Shown here in pieces: positions 20,701-61,533 of a DNA stretch of 64,000 bases. The first letter of the stretch is position 1; the number at the start of each line of letters is the position of its first letter. A program made the position numbers and the translations under genes. The notes under the pieces are model-generated. The model was not told the DNA's origin. It made no database searches and worked only from the letters and a program-made list of their open reading frames with translations. Source of the DNA: Nymphalis io (taxonomy: Eukaryota > Arthropoda > Insecta > Lepidoptera > Nymphalidae); NCBI RefSeq assembly GCF_905147045.1, contig NC_065908.1:1860001-1924000 (forward strand). The letters are read 5' to 3'.

Positions 20701-23621
20701 GTCACCCAAAGATATTCTGAATGTAACGTATATCTGATCTGATTTTACCGAAATTAATCTATTCCGAAGTAAAACTAGATTTTCTGGCAAACAGTTTAGC
20801 CAAATTATAAAATTTATAGTTGATGTGCTTTATTAAAATTTTAGAGCCAAGTCCTTTGAAAGCACTGGGTGTCTCTGGTAGCGGGTCGCCTCCGCGGGTG
20901 GTGAAGAAGAAGCCACAAACGCCGCCTCAGCAACCATCAGACAATGTGAGATGACATTTGCTAATTTTTTTTAGTTAAATTAATAGACTTCGAAAGTGCG
21001 AATTATATTGTTAGCAAAAGTCAAATAAATGTGCCATTGAAAACGGTATTTATTTGTCTAATGCAAATATGCTGACTATGTTGATATATTTTAGTAGAAG
21101 ATACTCATATTTTTCTAAATTATTAAATATAACTAAACTCTTAGTTTAATTAAATTATATGACCATTAGTCACAGAATTCTTTAATAAATAATATATTAT
21201 GTGAATGTTTTTATTAAAATATATATAATATATATAATAAAAATCGGTGTAAAACGTTACAGTTCTGGGCATAAATGAGAATTTTTAGACAGGTTGTTTT
21301 GTTTTTTTAAATTCGGTATTATTATTATTTTTATAGAATAGGAAGGTGGACGAGCATATGGGCCACCTGATGGTAAGTGGTCACCAACGCCCATTGACAT
21401 TGGCATTGTAAGAAATGTTAACCATCGCTTATATCACCAATGCGCCACCGACCTTGGGAACTAAGATGTTATGTCCCTTGTGCCTGTAATTAAAGATATG
21501 ATATTTGATTAATTAAATATTGACAGATGGGAGATCCGAATTGCAACGATAAGTCATCGGACGTTATAGCCGTCGCTCGACCAGTCGCTCTCGACATAAA
21601 ACCCATTAAAGACGCATTACCACCTCCACCGCCGTATACAAAGTCTAAGGTTAGTTATACTTGACAGGAAATAAAAACATTTATACTATGAAAACGCAAA
21701 ATTATCAGTCAGTCATGCTTATTTATATATGAGTTATATTGTCTGGAAGAATAGCAATATTTAAACGTTCAATCTTTTTTTTTATAAATTGGAGGATAGC
21801 CTTATAACCGACTCATATACTTTTAAAAAATCGAAAGGCAATATTTGATGTAATTAAACCCTTTATGTAATTAAATATTAAACATCACAAACAATCGCGG
21901 CTTTATATATATTTAGCTTTAACTTAACTATATTTCTGCTATCTAAGCCTACAACGGAAGTAGATCTAGGTGCTTCAAGCAAGCATCCAGTTCCAAAGCC
22001 AAGGTCCAGATCACCGTCTCCAGTACCAGCGTCGATGGCGGTAAGATAATGTAGTCTGTCTATACCACCTGTTATAAAGCTGGAATTTGCATGTTTAAAC
22101 GCGATGATCTCAGAAACTTCCTGCTGGATTTTAGCTTTAGATAGGCCGTTCGTTGGGAATTGTTTTGCTTTGGTTATAGGCTTTTTTTATAAAATAGGTA
22201 GGCGGACGAGCGTATTATGGGCCACTATGATGGTAAGTGGTAACCAACGCCCATAGACATCGGAATTGTAAAAAATGTTAACCATCGCTTATTACACCGT
22301 CATGCGCTACCAATCTTGGGAACTAAGATGTTATGTCCCTTATGCCTGTAATTACACTAAATTTTAAATAATTACATTAAAGTTGGTTGAACGCTATTAT
22401 TTCTTGTGTGTATTTCAGATACATTTGAAATCAGACAAGACAAAATATCTCTATATAATAAGTCTATGTACTTAGAGAAAAAGGAAGCATATTTAAAATG
22501 CCTATAAAAGTTTTTATTACTTAATAAATTTATATTTATATTTTTTTATTACAAAATTATATTTAAATAAATACTGTTACGTCTTTAATAATATAGCTTT
22601 AGAATTAAAGCAAAATCAATTACTATTTATTTCTTTTAGTTAAGTTTTCATTTTTTTGATAATTCCCGTTTTTATTTAGTTTATCAAAGCACTCAATATC
22701 CGAATATATTAAGAAAACAGTGAAATGTCGGGTTTTGTATAAGGAAATTAAACATTTTATTTATTTTTTATTAACCATTTCGCTACTAAAGATCGTAAAA
22801 ACCTCCTTGCGTTAGCTCAAATGTAAATAATCTTTTTATAACCAAGATCAGAAGCCACTTTGTAAATACTTAGTACCGTTATTCAGGATTAAAAATTAAC
22901 CCTTAATATATAAATTGTAAACGCAAAAGTCGGACGAAAACGCTATCTGTTGGCATAATGAAGGACTACCACTGCCTTTAAAGATAAATATAAAAAGTAA
23001 TATGTTATGACGTTATAATAAATAAAAAAGGAATATTTTTACGACCAAATAACGTAGATACACGAGAGAAAAAGAAAATAAATAAATGAAATATCTTAAC
23101 GATTTTATAGACAAAATTATTGTAACTCATATATTTTGTTACATTATTTATTTTGTGTTTGTGTGTTCGTTTGTATGATGTGTATATGGTTGTTGATACA
23201 GTTATCTTACAATATTGTATGGGTAAATTTAATGGCTCAAATTTTTTATTTAAATAACGTTATGCTGTATAAGATAATCTTTATGACGTAATTTCTAAAG
23301 AAGTGCAATTAAAAATAATAATAATATTTTATCAAATTATTAGAGCCGAGCAAAGCGCGGTCGGCCAGGTACTGTTAATATAATATGAGTATATGTACAA
23401 ATTATTATATAGAATTTTGTTAAGAAGTTAATTTTTATTAAATCGTGAAATTTTAATTAGGCGTTTTTTTTTAGACTACACCACCCAATGCTACGATACG
23501 TCTGCTTACTTCGTCTAGCACGGAACTACTCATCCCTCCATCACCACACGTTCTCCCTCCAGGGAAGAAGATCGATGACGTCAATACAATCAAGCGACAG
23601 CCAAAAACTGGTTGGCTATAG
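2754..23621 (+). CDS. trpl: TRPL photoreceptor cation channel (TRPC family), 23 coding exons, 1160 aa
   Basis: Light-activated Ca2+/cation channel of the photoreceptor membrane, opened downstream of Gq and phospholipase C. Exons joined by phase: 2754-2780, 3942-4060, 9635-9872, 10194-10336, 10704-10884, 11014-11205, 11448-11682, 12030-12182, 12348-12603, 13170-13303, 13527-13650, 15962-16157, 16597-16758, 17706-17922, 18380-18575, 18704-18810, 19326-19469, 20183-20286, 20368-20458, 20845-20945, 21527-21649, 21948-22040, 23475-23621. Total 3483 nt including stop. Visible in order: N-terminal ankyrin region with [22 protein letters not shown] and [12 protein letters not shown]; six-TM core with [12 protein letters not shown] before the pore; pore SFGMVGL (Gly618); S6; TRP box EWKFAR at 672-677; CIRB-like [16 protein letters not shown] near 797-812; a second basic segment QIGRCRTRQ to [10 protein letters not shown], the position of the TRPL-specific calmodulin site; then a Ser/Pro-rich tail ending KTGWL. 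The VVMGV, AINAEF and SWQKID stretches favour TRPL over TRPgamma. Donors of exons 5 (GTCATT), 8 (GTCAGT) and 18 (GTACCG) are weak. Exon 1 has only nine codons, so the true N-terminus is the least certain part. Confidence 0.93.
4395..4692 (+). repeat. tRNA-derived SINE, family B, full length
   Basis: Begins with a pol III A-box-like segment (ATGGCCCAGTGGTAAGAA) and a B-box (GGTTCAAACCC at 4445-4455), followed by a unique body with ACATCGTGAGGAAACCTGCA and an end near CAGGCTGTTACTTA. About a dozen copies occur in the window. It lies in trpl intron 2 in sense orientation. Confidence 0.85.
5325..5450 (+). repeat. Dispersed repeat family E copy
   Basis: The segment GTAGAATCTATATTCCGAAC followed by CGGTGTAA and a downstream ATGACGAT recurs at about 17525-17610 in another trpl intron. 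I recall this motif as common in Lepidoptera; element type unknown. Confidence 0.5.
5903..6255 (+). repeat. tRNA-derived SINE, family C
   Basis: The 5' part has a B-box-like GGTTCTATTCCCAGG after an A-box-like GGTGTAGTGAC. The body ends in a (TTA)n tract. Related copies lie at about 36206-36460 (+) and 52100-52378 (-). The short open frames here on the - strand are not genes. Confidence 0.65.
6762..6829 (-). repeat. SINE-like family A fragment
   Basis: Only the 68-bp segment with GATGAGTGGGTAGTACCTAC and GGGCTTGCACAAAGCCCTAC remains, ending 20 bp before the inverted-repeat transposon. Confidence 0.7.
6850..7462 (+). repeat. Left 613-bp terminal inverted repeat
   Basis: Near-perfect inverse of 8943-9555, from the terminal TACAGGGTTACAGGG to the inner end at GATAAACCAGAGCTGT. 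Much longer than the usual mariner terminal repeat of about 30 bp. Confidence 0.9.
7547..8649 (-). pseudogene. Frameshifted Tc1/mariner-superfamily transposase
   Basis: Cut-and-paste transposase. The N-terminal part (8649 down to 8257) starts [19 protein letters not shown] and carries an insect transposase helix-turn-helix region (DUF4817-like: [15 protein letters not shown]). The C-terminal part (about 8280 down to the stop at 7547) carries the DDE/D catalytic core: [17 protein letters not shown] and [13 protein letters not shown]. Between the Asp of QHDG and the Asp of PMDYY I count 41 residues, which would make it DD41D. The two parts overlap in different frames near 8277-8280, around the GLYP / HYTPVHV junction, so a small indel breaks the protein. 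The start at 8649 gives the conserved N-terminus; an upstream in-frame ATG at 8685 also exists. Confidence 0.85.
8943..9555 (-). repeat. Right 613-bp terminal inverted repeat
   Basis: Inverse partner of 6850-7462, of identical length. It starts at ACAGCTCTGGTTTATCTC and ends at CCCTGTAACCCTGTA. Confidence 0.9.
10380..10450 (+). repeat. Fragment of MITE family G
   Basis: TGCTTAACGAGTCATTAAAC followed by TGTCGTGTCTTCT and TATGTCAAATC resembles the complete element at 24339-24482. It lies in trpl intron 4. Confidence 0.4.
12677..12912 (-). repeat. SINE-like family A, truncated
   Basis: The A-rich-tail side (TTTTTTATAG on +) through to TTTTGCGGTAGAATA is kept; the far end is missing. It lies in trpl intron 9, about 75 bp after the exon 9 donor. 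Confidence 0.75.
12953..13116 (-). repeat. tRNA-derived SINE family B, partial
   Basis: Inverse copy of the body and end of family B (TAACAGCCTGTGAATGTCCC to AGTGAAATTAGACCCATGCA), without the tRNA-like head. It ends about 55 bp before the acceptor of trpl exon 10. Confidence 0.75.
14177..14190 (+). promoter_or_regulatory. X-box-like RFX site upstream of the tektin gene
   Basis: The sequence GTTGCCACGGCGAT is an imperfect inverted repeat. It fits 12 of 14 positions of the RFX X-box consensus (RTHNYY-WT-RRNRAC). It lies 104 bp before the tektin ATG, where ciliary X-boxes usually sit. The site match is seen; its function is inferred. Confidence 0.45.
14294..15580 (+). CDS. Tektin-family axonemal protein, single exon, nested in trpl intron 11
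   Basis: Tektins are coiled-coil filament proteins of ciliary and flagellar doublet microtubules. The 428-aa frame is uninterrupted. It shows the family block [15 protein letters not shown] (residues 145-159), followed by a coiled-coil stretch with [27 protein letters not shown] (split here for reading: residues 175-201). Further heptad-rich segments lie at about 55-130 and 285-345. The diagnostic nonapeptide RPNVELCRD is degenerate: residues 349-357 read RIGAELVKD, with four identities. Length is close to the usual 400-450 aa. The frame is open for 16 codons upstream, but I chose the ATG at 14294 because its context (CAAAATGG) is good and the tektin-like N-terminus starts there. It lies entirely within trpl intron 11, on the same strand, and has no introns. 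A possible X-box lies upstream and an AATAAA at 15811-15816. Which tektin subtype it belongs to is not clear. Confidence 0.85.
   Translation: MGEAQFGVRHVIGAPVATTRLAEQSLVCMPPRAAKFTLNEWKMSNEQRCRNTEDQQQLADRILGECERIREETAERATIMKATSDHRIEERIGDIEFNKKELQLQRKEICLELESLSVYKTRLLDCLAALQTNALNICRKCLMLRDGRIGIDLVVDEVEHALQQEVITILGGQSLLKRALEQLNEQMRRLRSTRYLLDRDLQYKQAAIDIDKGSLSLKPTDLCLAVYEGYTNLDPANISAEEYNAYSAKNIQSAAREVTSARPIRIFIDTLLKQVIDDLWSAYNKCNHEFKERIEETKRAKAKLEDMHRETTEKIADMQNNILELQKALSAKEGHVGLAHTRLGRRAQRIGAELVKDPPGQALYYECEMLRHSTEQLQQMMHEANAALRYLLQSQIQLEEDINVKMNTLKIDEVDCMTLRATMDYHAY
15811..15816 (+). terminator. Candidate polyadenylation signal for the tektin gene
   Basis: AATAAA lies 231 bp after the tektin stop codon and before trpl exon 12. 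The hexamer is common by chance in AT-rich DNA, so this is only a positional guess. Confidence 0.3.
17265..17345 (-). repeat. RTE-type retrotransposon 3' end fragment
   Basis: Read on -, the sequence resembles the end of RTE ORF2 plus GCGAGTGGCTGATGATG. This is a cognate of the larger RTE relic near 40.8 kb. It lies in trpl intron 13. Confidence 0.5.
17520..17640 (+). repeat. Dispersed repeat family E copy
   Basis: GGTTCTTCTCGGTAGAATCT then CATTCCAAACCGGTGTAA and CATGACGAT matches the copy at about 5325-5450. Both copies lie in trpl introns in the same orientation. Confidence 0.5.
18804..19029 (-). mobile_element. 196-bp non-LTR/SINE-like insertion with 15-bp target-site duplication at the trpl exon 16 donor
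   Basis: The 15-mer ATGCCCGGTATGCTT occurs at 18804-18818 and again at 19015-19029. Between them are 196 bp (18819-19014), much more GC-rich than the intron. They begin with TTTATTTATTTATTTTTAAC, an A-rich tail on the - strand. This is the hallmark of a 5'-truncated retroposon inserted in - orientation. The duplicated bases include the last seven coding bases of exon 16 and its GTATGCTT donor. Confidence 0.8.
21329..21494 (-). repeat. SINE-like family A, truncated
   Basis: From TTTTTATAGAATAGGAAGG to CCTTGTGCCTGTAATTA on +. It ends about 30 bp before trpl exon 21, leaving little intron for the branch site. Confidence 0.75.
22181..22358 (-). repeat. SINE-like family A, truncated and diverged
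   Basis: TTTTTTTATAAAATAGGTAG to TATGCCTGTAATTACACTAA on +, with several substitutions. It lies in trpl intron 22. Confidence 0.7.
22359..23474. other. Remainder of trpl intron 22
   Basis: AT-rich, no gene or clear repeat seen. A small block at 23340-23370 (AGAGCCGAGCAAAGCGCGGT) resembles the tail of common lepidopteran repeats. Confidence 0.3.
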
Positions 23622-23633
23622 AACATTCTAGAA
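23621..23633 (+). promoter_or_regulatory. Perfect three-unit heat-shock-element match at the trpl stop
   Basis: GAACATTCTAGAA fits GAAnnTTCnnGAA. Its first base is the last base of the stop codon. The same 13-mer recurs at 41764-41776. No promoter is apparent here; it may be coincidence. Confidence 0.25.
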
Positions 23634-23849
23634 GGATATGAGATTTCTAAAATGTACAATAATATTAATTGCTGCCATAATATGAAGTTAGATATGTTTT
23701 GTGTAGAAGTATTTATAATGTTTTCTTTTACTTCAAATGATTTTTTTTTAACTTATAAGTGTAAGGCAAAGTCCAAACATTCATATTCTCTAAATAGTCA
23801 ATTATTTTATACTTTATTTATTTATTCTAGTCAGATTTATTTTATATGA

Positions 23850-23855
23850 AATAAA
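23850..23855 (+). terminator. trpl: Candidate polyadenylation signal for trpl
   Basis: AATAAA lies about 230 bp after the TAG stop of trpl, the first canonical hexamer noted downstream. The 3' UTR before it is AT-rich with no other feature. Confidence 0.4.
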
Positions 23856-24234
23856 ACCAATAACATTTAATAATACTGAAAAAACTTCATCTAAGTCTTA
23901 AACAAAAACACTAATTCTATTTTTAAATTGCTTAATAAATGCACCATTTATTTTTTATCTGTATCATTAAAAGTAGTTATATCGTTTTAAATGCTTATTG
24001 AAAAAAAACAATCAAAAAATTATATTAAAAAAAAAAGATTAAATTACGATGGTAATTATTAGTGAAGTAAAGCAGATGGAATAGTTTCGAGGCGAATTGT
24101 ATCGATAGATTCCTTGGCTTTGCGATATACATTGCGGTATCCATATAATACAATTCTTTACTAATCAAAATTTTTGATTTATTTTCGTATTGTCGATCAA
24201 AGACAAATTAACTATGTAATTTGTTTTTTATCTG

Positions 24235-24260
24235 AACGCTCATTGGTCGCATATCACGTC
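24235..24260 (+). repeat. One arm of a 26-bp inverted repeat pair
   Basis: Contains AACGCTCATTGGTCGC. It is the inverse of 29144-29169 with two mismatches, and weaker similarity continues towards TCAAATTGAC on both sides. Confidence 0.5.
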
Positions 24261-24338
24261 ATTATAAAACCAACCAATGATAATTCAAATTGACCGATGT
24301 TTTGTTAACTAAAGGTTAGTCATGTTTAAAAAAGTACC

Positions 24339-24482
24339 GGCCTTAATTATAAAGGTTGCTTAGCGGGCGATTTATTAGGCAATGCCATGTCTTCTTCTTT
24401 CTAATGTCAAATCAATAATGAAAGAAAGAGATAAATCAGTGCTTAACTACACAGTCGCTAAGCAACGTTTATAAATAAGGCC
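24339..24482. mobile_element. MITE-like element, family G
   Basis: 144 bp with imperfect terminal inverted repeats of about 27 bp: the left end GGCCTTAATTATAAAGGTTG and inner CTTAGCG mirror the right end CGCTAAGCAACGTTTATAAA TAAGGCC. No coding capacity. Related pieces lie near 10380, 27830-27955 and 54540-54630. Confidence 0.6.
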
Positions 24483-25739
24483 ATATATTAATAAAAGCAT
24501 TTTTGTGAGTGCATTTACATTTTTTTAAATAATAATTTATAGTTTGAACTTGTTTTTTTATTATTTTTATTTATAAATAATTGTAATATCCATAAATTGT
24601 AGTATAAGATGCGAAATAATAAAGATGAATGGAATGGAATGAAATTCGAATAATGCTCTGAAGCGGTTGAAAAGATCAAATTCGATCTGTGACCGATAAA
24701 ACATTTGCCATATCTCATACTTCATGAACATTGTTATTTTTAATAATATTGTCTGTTTGTTTTGTTACTACTAATCTTGAAAACTAATTCAGTGATTTAG
24801 ACATTGTTATGAAAGTGGAGCAGTGGAGCAGAGCGAAGCTAGTTAAAAACACTTTAACAGATACTACAACAAATCAATAAGATTATAACTTTTATCATAA
24901 TAATTATTATGTTAATAATATTTATCAATAAGTATTTAAAAAATATATATATTAATTTATTTTTTGCAATATATGGTGTAATTTTGTATTTATAATTAGT
25001 AAAATTTTAGAAACAAAAAGTTTTTCATTTCTTTAAAATTTTAAATCAGTATAATTGACTTGTATGCATGAATGTAGGGCTTATTTTAAGAACAAATTCG
25101 AAACATGACATAGAAAACGGTCGTGAAAGTGATATGCGACATTGACCACAACAATTGTAACATTTTTGTATTCTTAATACACGAACCAAAATAAATATAT
25201 AGTCATAAGTAGGTAGTCAAGTTTCGGGAGCTTTTAAAATACTTTTTAAAAAGAATAAAATTTATTTAAAAATTAAATTCACTAAAACTAAAATGAATAC
25301 ATTTGACAGAAATGGATGCCGATCATGTAATGAATATAAAACATAAAAATTAAACAATATTAATTTTGACTAAATCAGCAAGTCCTGGAAACTCGCAGGG
25401 TGTCTGGTTCCCTGAGATTCCTTTGTTGGCAGAATCTGTGTACTGCGCAACGTAACTAGGTTGTCAACATTTTACGGGCGAGTAATGAAGTGAGTTCTTA
25501 CAGAATAGCACTGCTGTTTTGTCTTTGCCTATTTAAATATAAATAATAAAATTAGCAAATTGTATATGAATTGCTTTAATTTTTTATTTTTATTATTTAA
25601 TGTAGGTATTTTACTTATCTATTTGGATCTGTAATCTATATAAATAAAAAATAAAAAAAAGACGGATGAGAAGCAGCTTCAATTTCTATCTTTTAAAAGA
25701 AACAATCTATTCAACAATTCCTTAAAGTATTACAGTAAA

Positions 25740-25930
25740 AACTATAATCTAATAAGTTATGGCGTAAATGTGAAAGTTAGTTTGTGTGTTTGTTACGTCA
25801 TAACTACTCAACCGATCAATACGAAAATTTGCACACAATTGGTCAGAAATACAGAAAAGGAAGTAGGGTCCCTAACACTGCCCCATGTGCATGTGAGTGA
25901 AACCGTTGGCGAAAATTAGTCTATTTTGAA
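25740..25930 (+). repeat. Degenerate dispersed repeat tail
   Basis: Contains ACTACTCAACCGATCAATAC then GAAAATTTGCACACA. This kind of sequence also appears at about 34930-35080 and 50980-51090 in this window. I infer an old retroelement or Helitron remnant. Confidence 0.4.
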
Positions 25931-26469
25931 AGTAAAAATAACATCGAATGTTACTACTTAAAGTTACTACTATGATTCTAATCATAACATAAGTCTTAGA
26001 TATGATACTGATTTCCAAATTGAAATATATGATTATAAAATATATCCTAGATACATCTTAGTTCCCCTTTCTATCGAGGTTATGGACACCCAAAAGGTCC
26101 ATAAGGAGTCGTAAAGTAAAATTTGAGGTGAAATTTTTCCTCAGATCATATGAAAGTGATTTTTCCTCAATGTAAAAGTACGTTCAATATGAAATTACCG
26201 CTAAGGTACTCTGAAGTTAAAATATTCCCACGAATACTAAAGGAAACCCTGAGGGCTTAGAGCTTTCATTTATCGGATCGATAATTTTGATGCTCCATCT
26301 GTTTAGCTATGATAAATCAAGTTAACACTTTTATCACAAGGTGTACCTACACACTACACTACACTGTGTACAGTAGGTGTAGGGTATGTATTGGAAACGC
26401 GTAAAAATACTTTTTTCAACGAAACAACAAGACCGTATTCTGTATTTGGCCTAATAGTTATTTTATCAA

Positions 26470-26700
26470 TTTTTTTTATAGTATAGGTAGGAGCATATGG
26501 GCCACATGATGGTAAGTGGTCACCTACGCTCATAGATATTGGCATCGCCAATGCGCCACCAACCTTGGGAACTAAGATGTTATGTTCCTTGTGCCTGTAA
26601 TTACAGTGGTTGGCTGTTGCCAAGTACTGCTGTTTTGCAGTAGAATATCTGATGAGTGGGTGGACCCTACCCAGACGAGTTTGCACAAAGCCCACCAGCA
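26470..26700 (-). repeat. SINE-like family A with internal deletions
   Basis: From TTTTTTTATAGTATAGGTAG to GTTTGCACAAAGCCCACCAG on +. Both the middle and several short stretches are missing compared with 152-445. Confidence 0.75.
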
Positions 26701-27608
26701 TTAAAATCGAAACATGCGGTAAAAATGTCGAGGCAGATAAATTTATAAGATCTCACTTATGTAAATAAGTAAATTGTACTATTGAATTGTATACGTTAAT
26801 AAACATTCGACTGATTTGTCGGGACGATAAATTTGTCGGTACGGTACCAATAAAGTTGAAAAATAAACAGATAAATATAGAACAGATATTTATTTAACTT
26901 TAATTTAAATAATTTATTCTAAACTAAAACAATTGTTTAAATATAACATTAATATGCCTTTGGAAAACTGAATTACACACTCACGATAACGTATTTAACA
27001 CTATTACAATAAAATTATTTGATATAATTAACTTTATGGGATGTTTTTTAATTTTTAAGTTAGATTATAAATATTAAAAAATCAAATATTGGAAATGATG
27101 ATTAAAATCAAAACAAATAATTTATTATTTTATATAAAAAGAGACCACAATCAGAAACATGAACAAAAATTAATGAACATTTTACGTTTGACTGTTTCAA
27201 TAACTTTTAACAAAAATAAGGGAATCAGTTCTTAATTAATTTCAAATTTAAAATTTCAAAATTAAATTTAATAATAAATATGTAAGAAAGATCTTTAAAG
27301 AGGATTTCAATCGGACGAATAAATAACAAAAACAAAGCTTGGATTTCATATTCCATGTGATTTGCTCTGCTATATTATGATAAACCGTTCTTGATTAATA
27401 TATATTTAATAAATAACACAACAGTATTCCACTTAAATACCAACATCCTCTTAAATTTTACTTCTAAAGTTCCGATAACGACTTCACTGACATTTAACGC
27501 CATTTTTTCGTAAATCCATAATCCATAACGAATATCATAGTCTGTTCAAGATCAACCGATGACATCCCGTGAATTCATTATTTGCTCCTCTTGTAGTTGG
27601 AATTCGCT

Positions 27609-27632
27609 ATGTATATATATATATATATATAT
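27609..27632. repeat. (TA)n microsatellite
   Basis: About ten TA units in the intergenic spacer. Confidence 0.8.
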
Positions 27633-27829
27633 TTGTTTTACTTTTAATTTGAAATACGTCTTAATTTAAGATGAATCGAGTAAGGTTTTTTTTATGCCAC
27701 ATTGGTTTTAAAATTATCTAACTTAAATGTTTGACTTAATTAATAATAATAATTAAAAATGAAAAAAATATATATTGAAAATAATACGTTGATTTCATAA
27801 ACGGTTTTACTTAAAACAATATAATGATT

Positions 27830-27955
27830 ACTTAACGGTTGTTTAGATAAACACTGATTTCTCTCTTTCTTTCATTATTGATTTGACATTCGCAAGAAGA
27901 AGACAACGGTGTTTATATAACCACGTGCTAAACAATGTTTTTAAGTAAGGCTGTT
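27830..27955. repeat. Diverged MITE family G copy
   Basis: TTTCATTATTGATTTGACAT and a GTGCTAAACAATG end match the family G element in inverse orientation; the ends are degraded. Confidence 0.45.
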
Positions 27956-29143
27956 AATGATACATTTTAATATAACATTATTATTCTATATTATTCTAAT
28001 TATTGCTATAGGTATAATTAATTATTATCTCACTAATACGTCGGTATTTGGTCATTCCTTGTTTAATGTAAATTCGTTGAGTACTGCAGTTATTTTTCCG
28101 CGAATAAATGCTATGTTAAAAATGTGAAATATGTTTGTGTTTTTGTGAAAATTAAAGAATAAACTAACATAAAATTGTCTTCTAAAAAGGAATGAAAAAC
28201 AATTATTTAATTTCTCACATTAAGATTACCTCCTCACGTTAAGTTTATTAAGAGTCGATATAACGTTAAATGGCTTAGTTTCATGAATGAATCATTTCGT
28301 AAAAAATATATAGCAAAGCAAATATACTAAGTACTATATTTGTAATAACTTTATTCCTAAAAAAACTCGATGACAAAAATCTCAAACAGACCTCGAAATA
28401 TCACAAAAAAAACACCGTATTAATTGAAAACTTTGAACAAACCAATGAAACTATGTATATAAACTTAACTAAATAAAATACATATACTATATAATATAAC
28501 TTTTTAATAGACTTAATTTTCTTTGTAAAATCTAACCCGCACCGCCGAACCGACTTTCTCTTTCGCGCCTCGGGCTTTGAATTGGGAGTTAGTGTGAGCT
28601 TGCGCATACACATTTTTGCTCGTACTACGTAAACGTATGTTAGTGACGCAAGTTTTATTAGGATAATGGGAAATGACCGCAATAAAAAAAAAGACGAAAT
28701 CCGAAAAAAGAAAGTGATTATTTATTGAAATAATAAACTTGTAAATATTTTAGGGTAACTGTATATTATACCAATTATAGTTGTGTTGCCATACTACATG
28801 CTAAATATAAGCTTACAAAAAGTAATAATTCAAATATTTGATTAATGGTGACGTTGTTATCATGAACATCTATCGAAGCTTTTACGTATTTTATGAAATA
28901 ATTTAAACGATTTCTGTTTTTGAAACAAAAAGAAAAGAAAAAAAAGTAATGAACGAACTTAGTACTTCTGGATTTTGAGATGTAATTTGCCACACTATTT
29001 CGCTTTGATAGTAACTTCCCTTCAAAAGATTTTTGGCGCGTTTAGACATGGTCTTTCGAGATGTATGTATATTTCATTTCAATTCGAGTTTCGACTCTTA
29101 ATGTCAATTTGACTAATAACAATCGTAATTGGTAGATGCGTGC

Positions 29144-29169
29144 GACGTAATAGGCGACCAATGAGCGTT
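29144..29169 (-). repeat. Second arm of the 26-bp inverted repeat pair
   Basis: Contains GCGACCAATGAGCGTT, inverse of 24235-24260. It is probably a copy of the same small dispersed element in the opposite orientation. Confidence 0.5.
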
Positions 29170-29623
29170 GAAGCGCGAAATTAGTTAATCCGATTTTGAC
29201 CTAAATACACCTTTTTTTAAAGTTTAGAGGACAATATAATTAAGTATAATTTAGTGAGTATTTGATGAGTTAAATGCTTATACAATAATTATACCATTAA
29301 ACTATTATTATATGTGTTTTGTTTATGCACGAATGAACGGATCCTAGCCTAGCATGGTATGTTATATTTGTATTTTTGTTAATAATTATATACTATTGTT
29401 TCGTTTAATTAGATTTGAATAATGCAAAAACATTAGATTGATATTCATAAAAGTGAACCATGTAAATGACAAAATGAAATCGTAGTTAAGGCACTTAGCT
29501 AACTTTAAATATACTTATTAAGAGTTACATAAGAGAAAGAAAATTAGAAAAATTCTACGTTTAAAAAATAGTAAATTTTGTAAATACATATATCACGTTA
29601 TTGTGTGATTATTTTGTCATGAC

Positions 29624-61533
<31,910 letters not shown>

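Larger units (their letters stand above)
23622..29623. other. Intergenic spacer between the 3' ends of trpl and trp
   Basis: About 6 kb of AT-rich DNA. I find no convincing gene. It holds a MITE (24339-24482), an inverted 26-bp repeat pair, a family A SINE, a degenerate retroelement tail near 25740-25930, a (TA)n tract and two unassigned higher-complexity blocks (about 25370-25500 and 28540-28670). Confidence 0.6.

Noticed and set aside
2754..23621. Assignment of the + strand gene to TRPgamma instead of TRPL
   Set aside because: [32 protein letters not shown], the Gly pore residue and the distal calmodulin-site region all fit TRPL better.
26354..26701. 115-codon frame on the - strand
   Set aside because: It runs through a family A SINE copy; such frames recur wherever that SINE occurs (for example near 32.0 kb, 36.1 kb, 44.9 kb, 57.2 kb and 59.3 kb).
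28401..28682. 93-codon frame on the - strand between the genes
   Set aside because: Low-complexity hydrophobic end, no recognised domain, no splice or promoter support.
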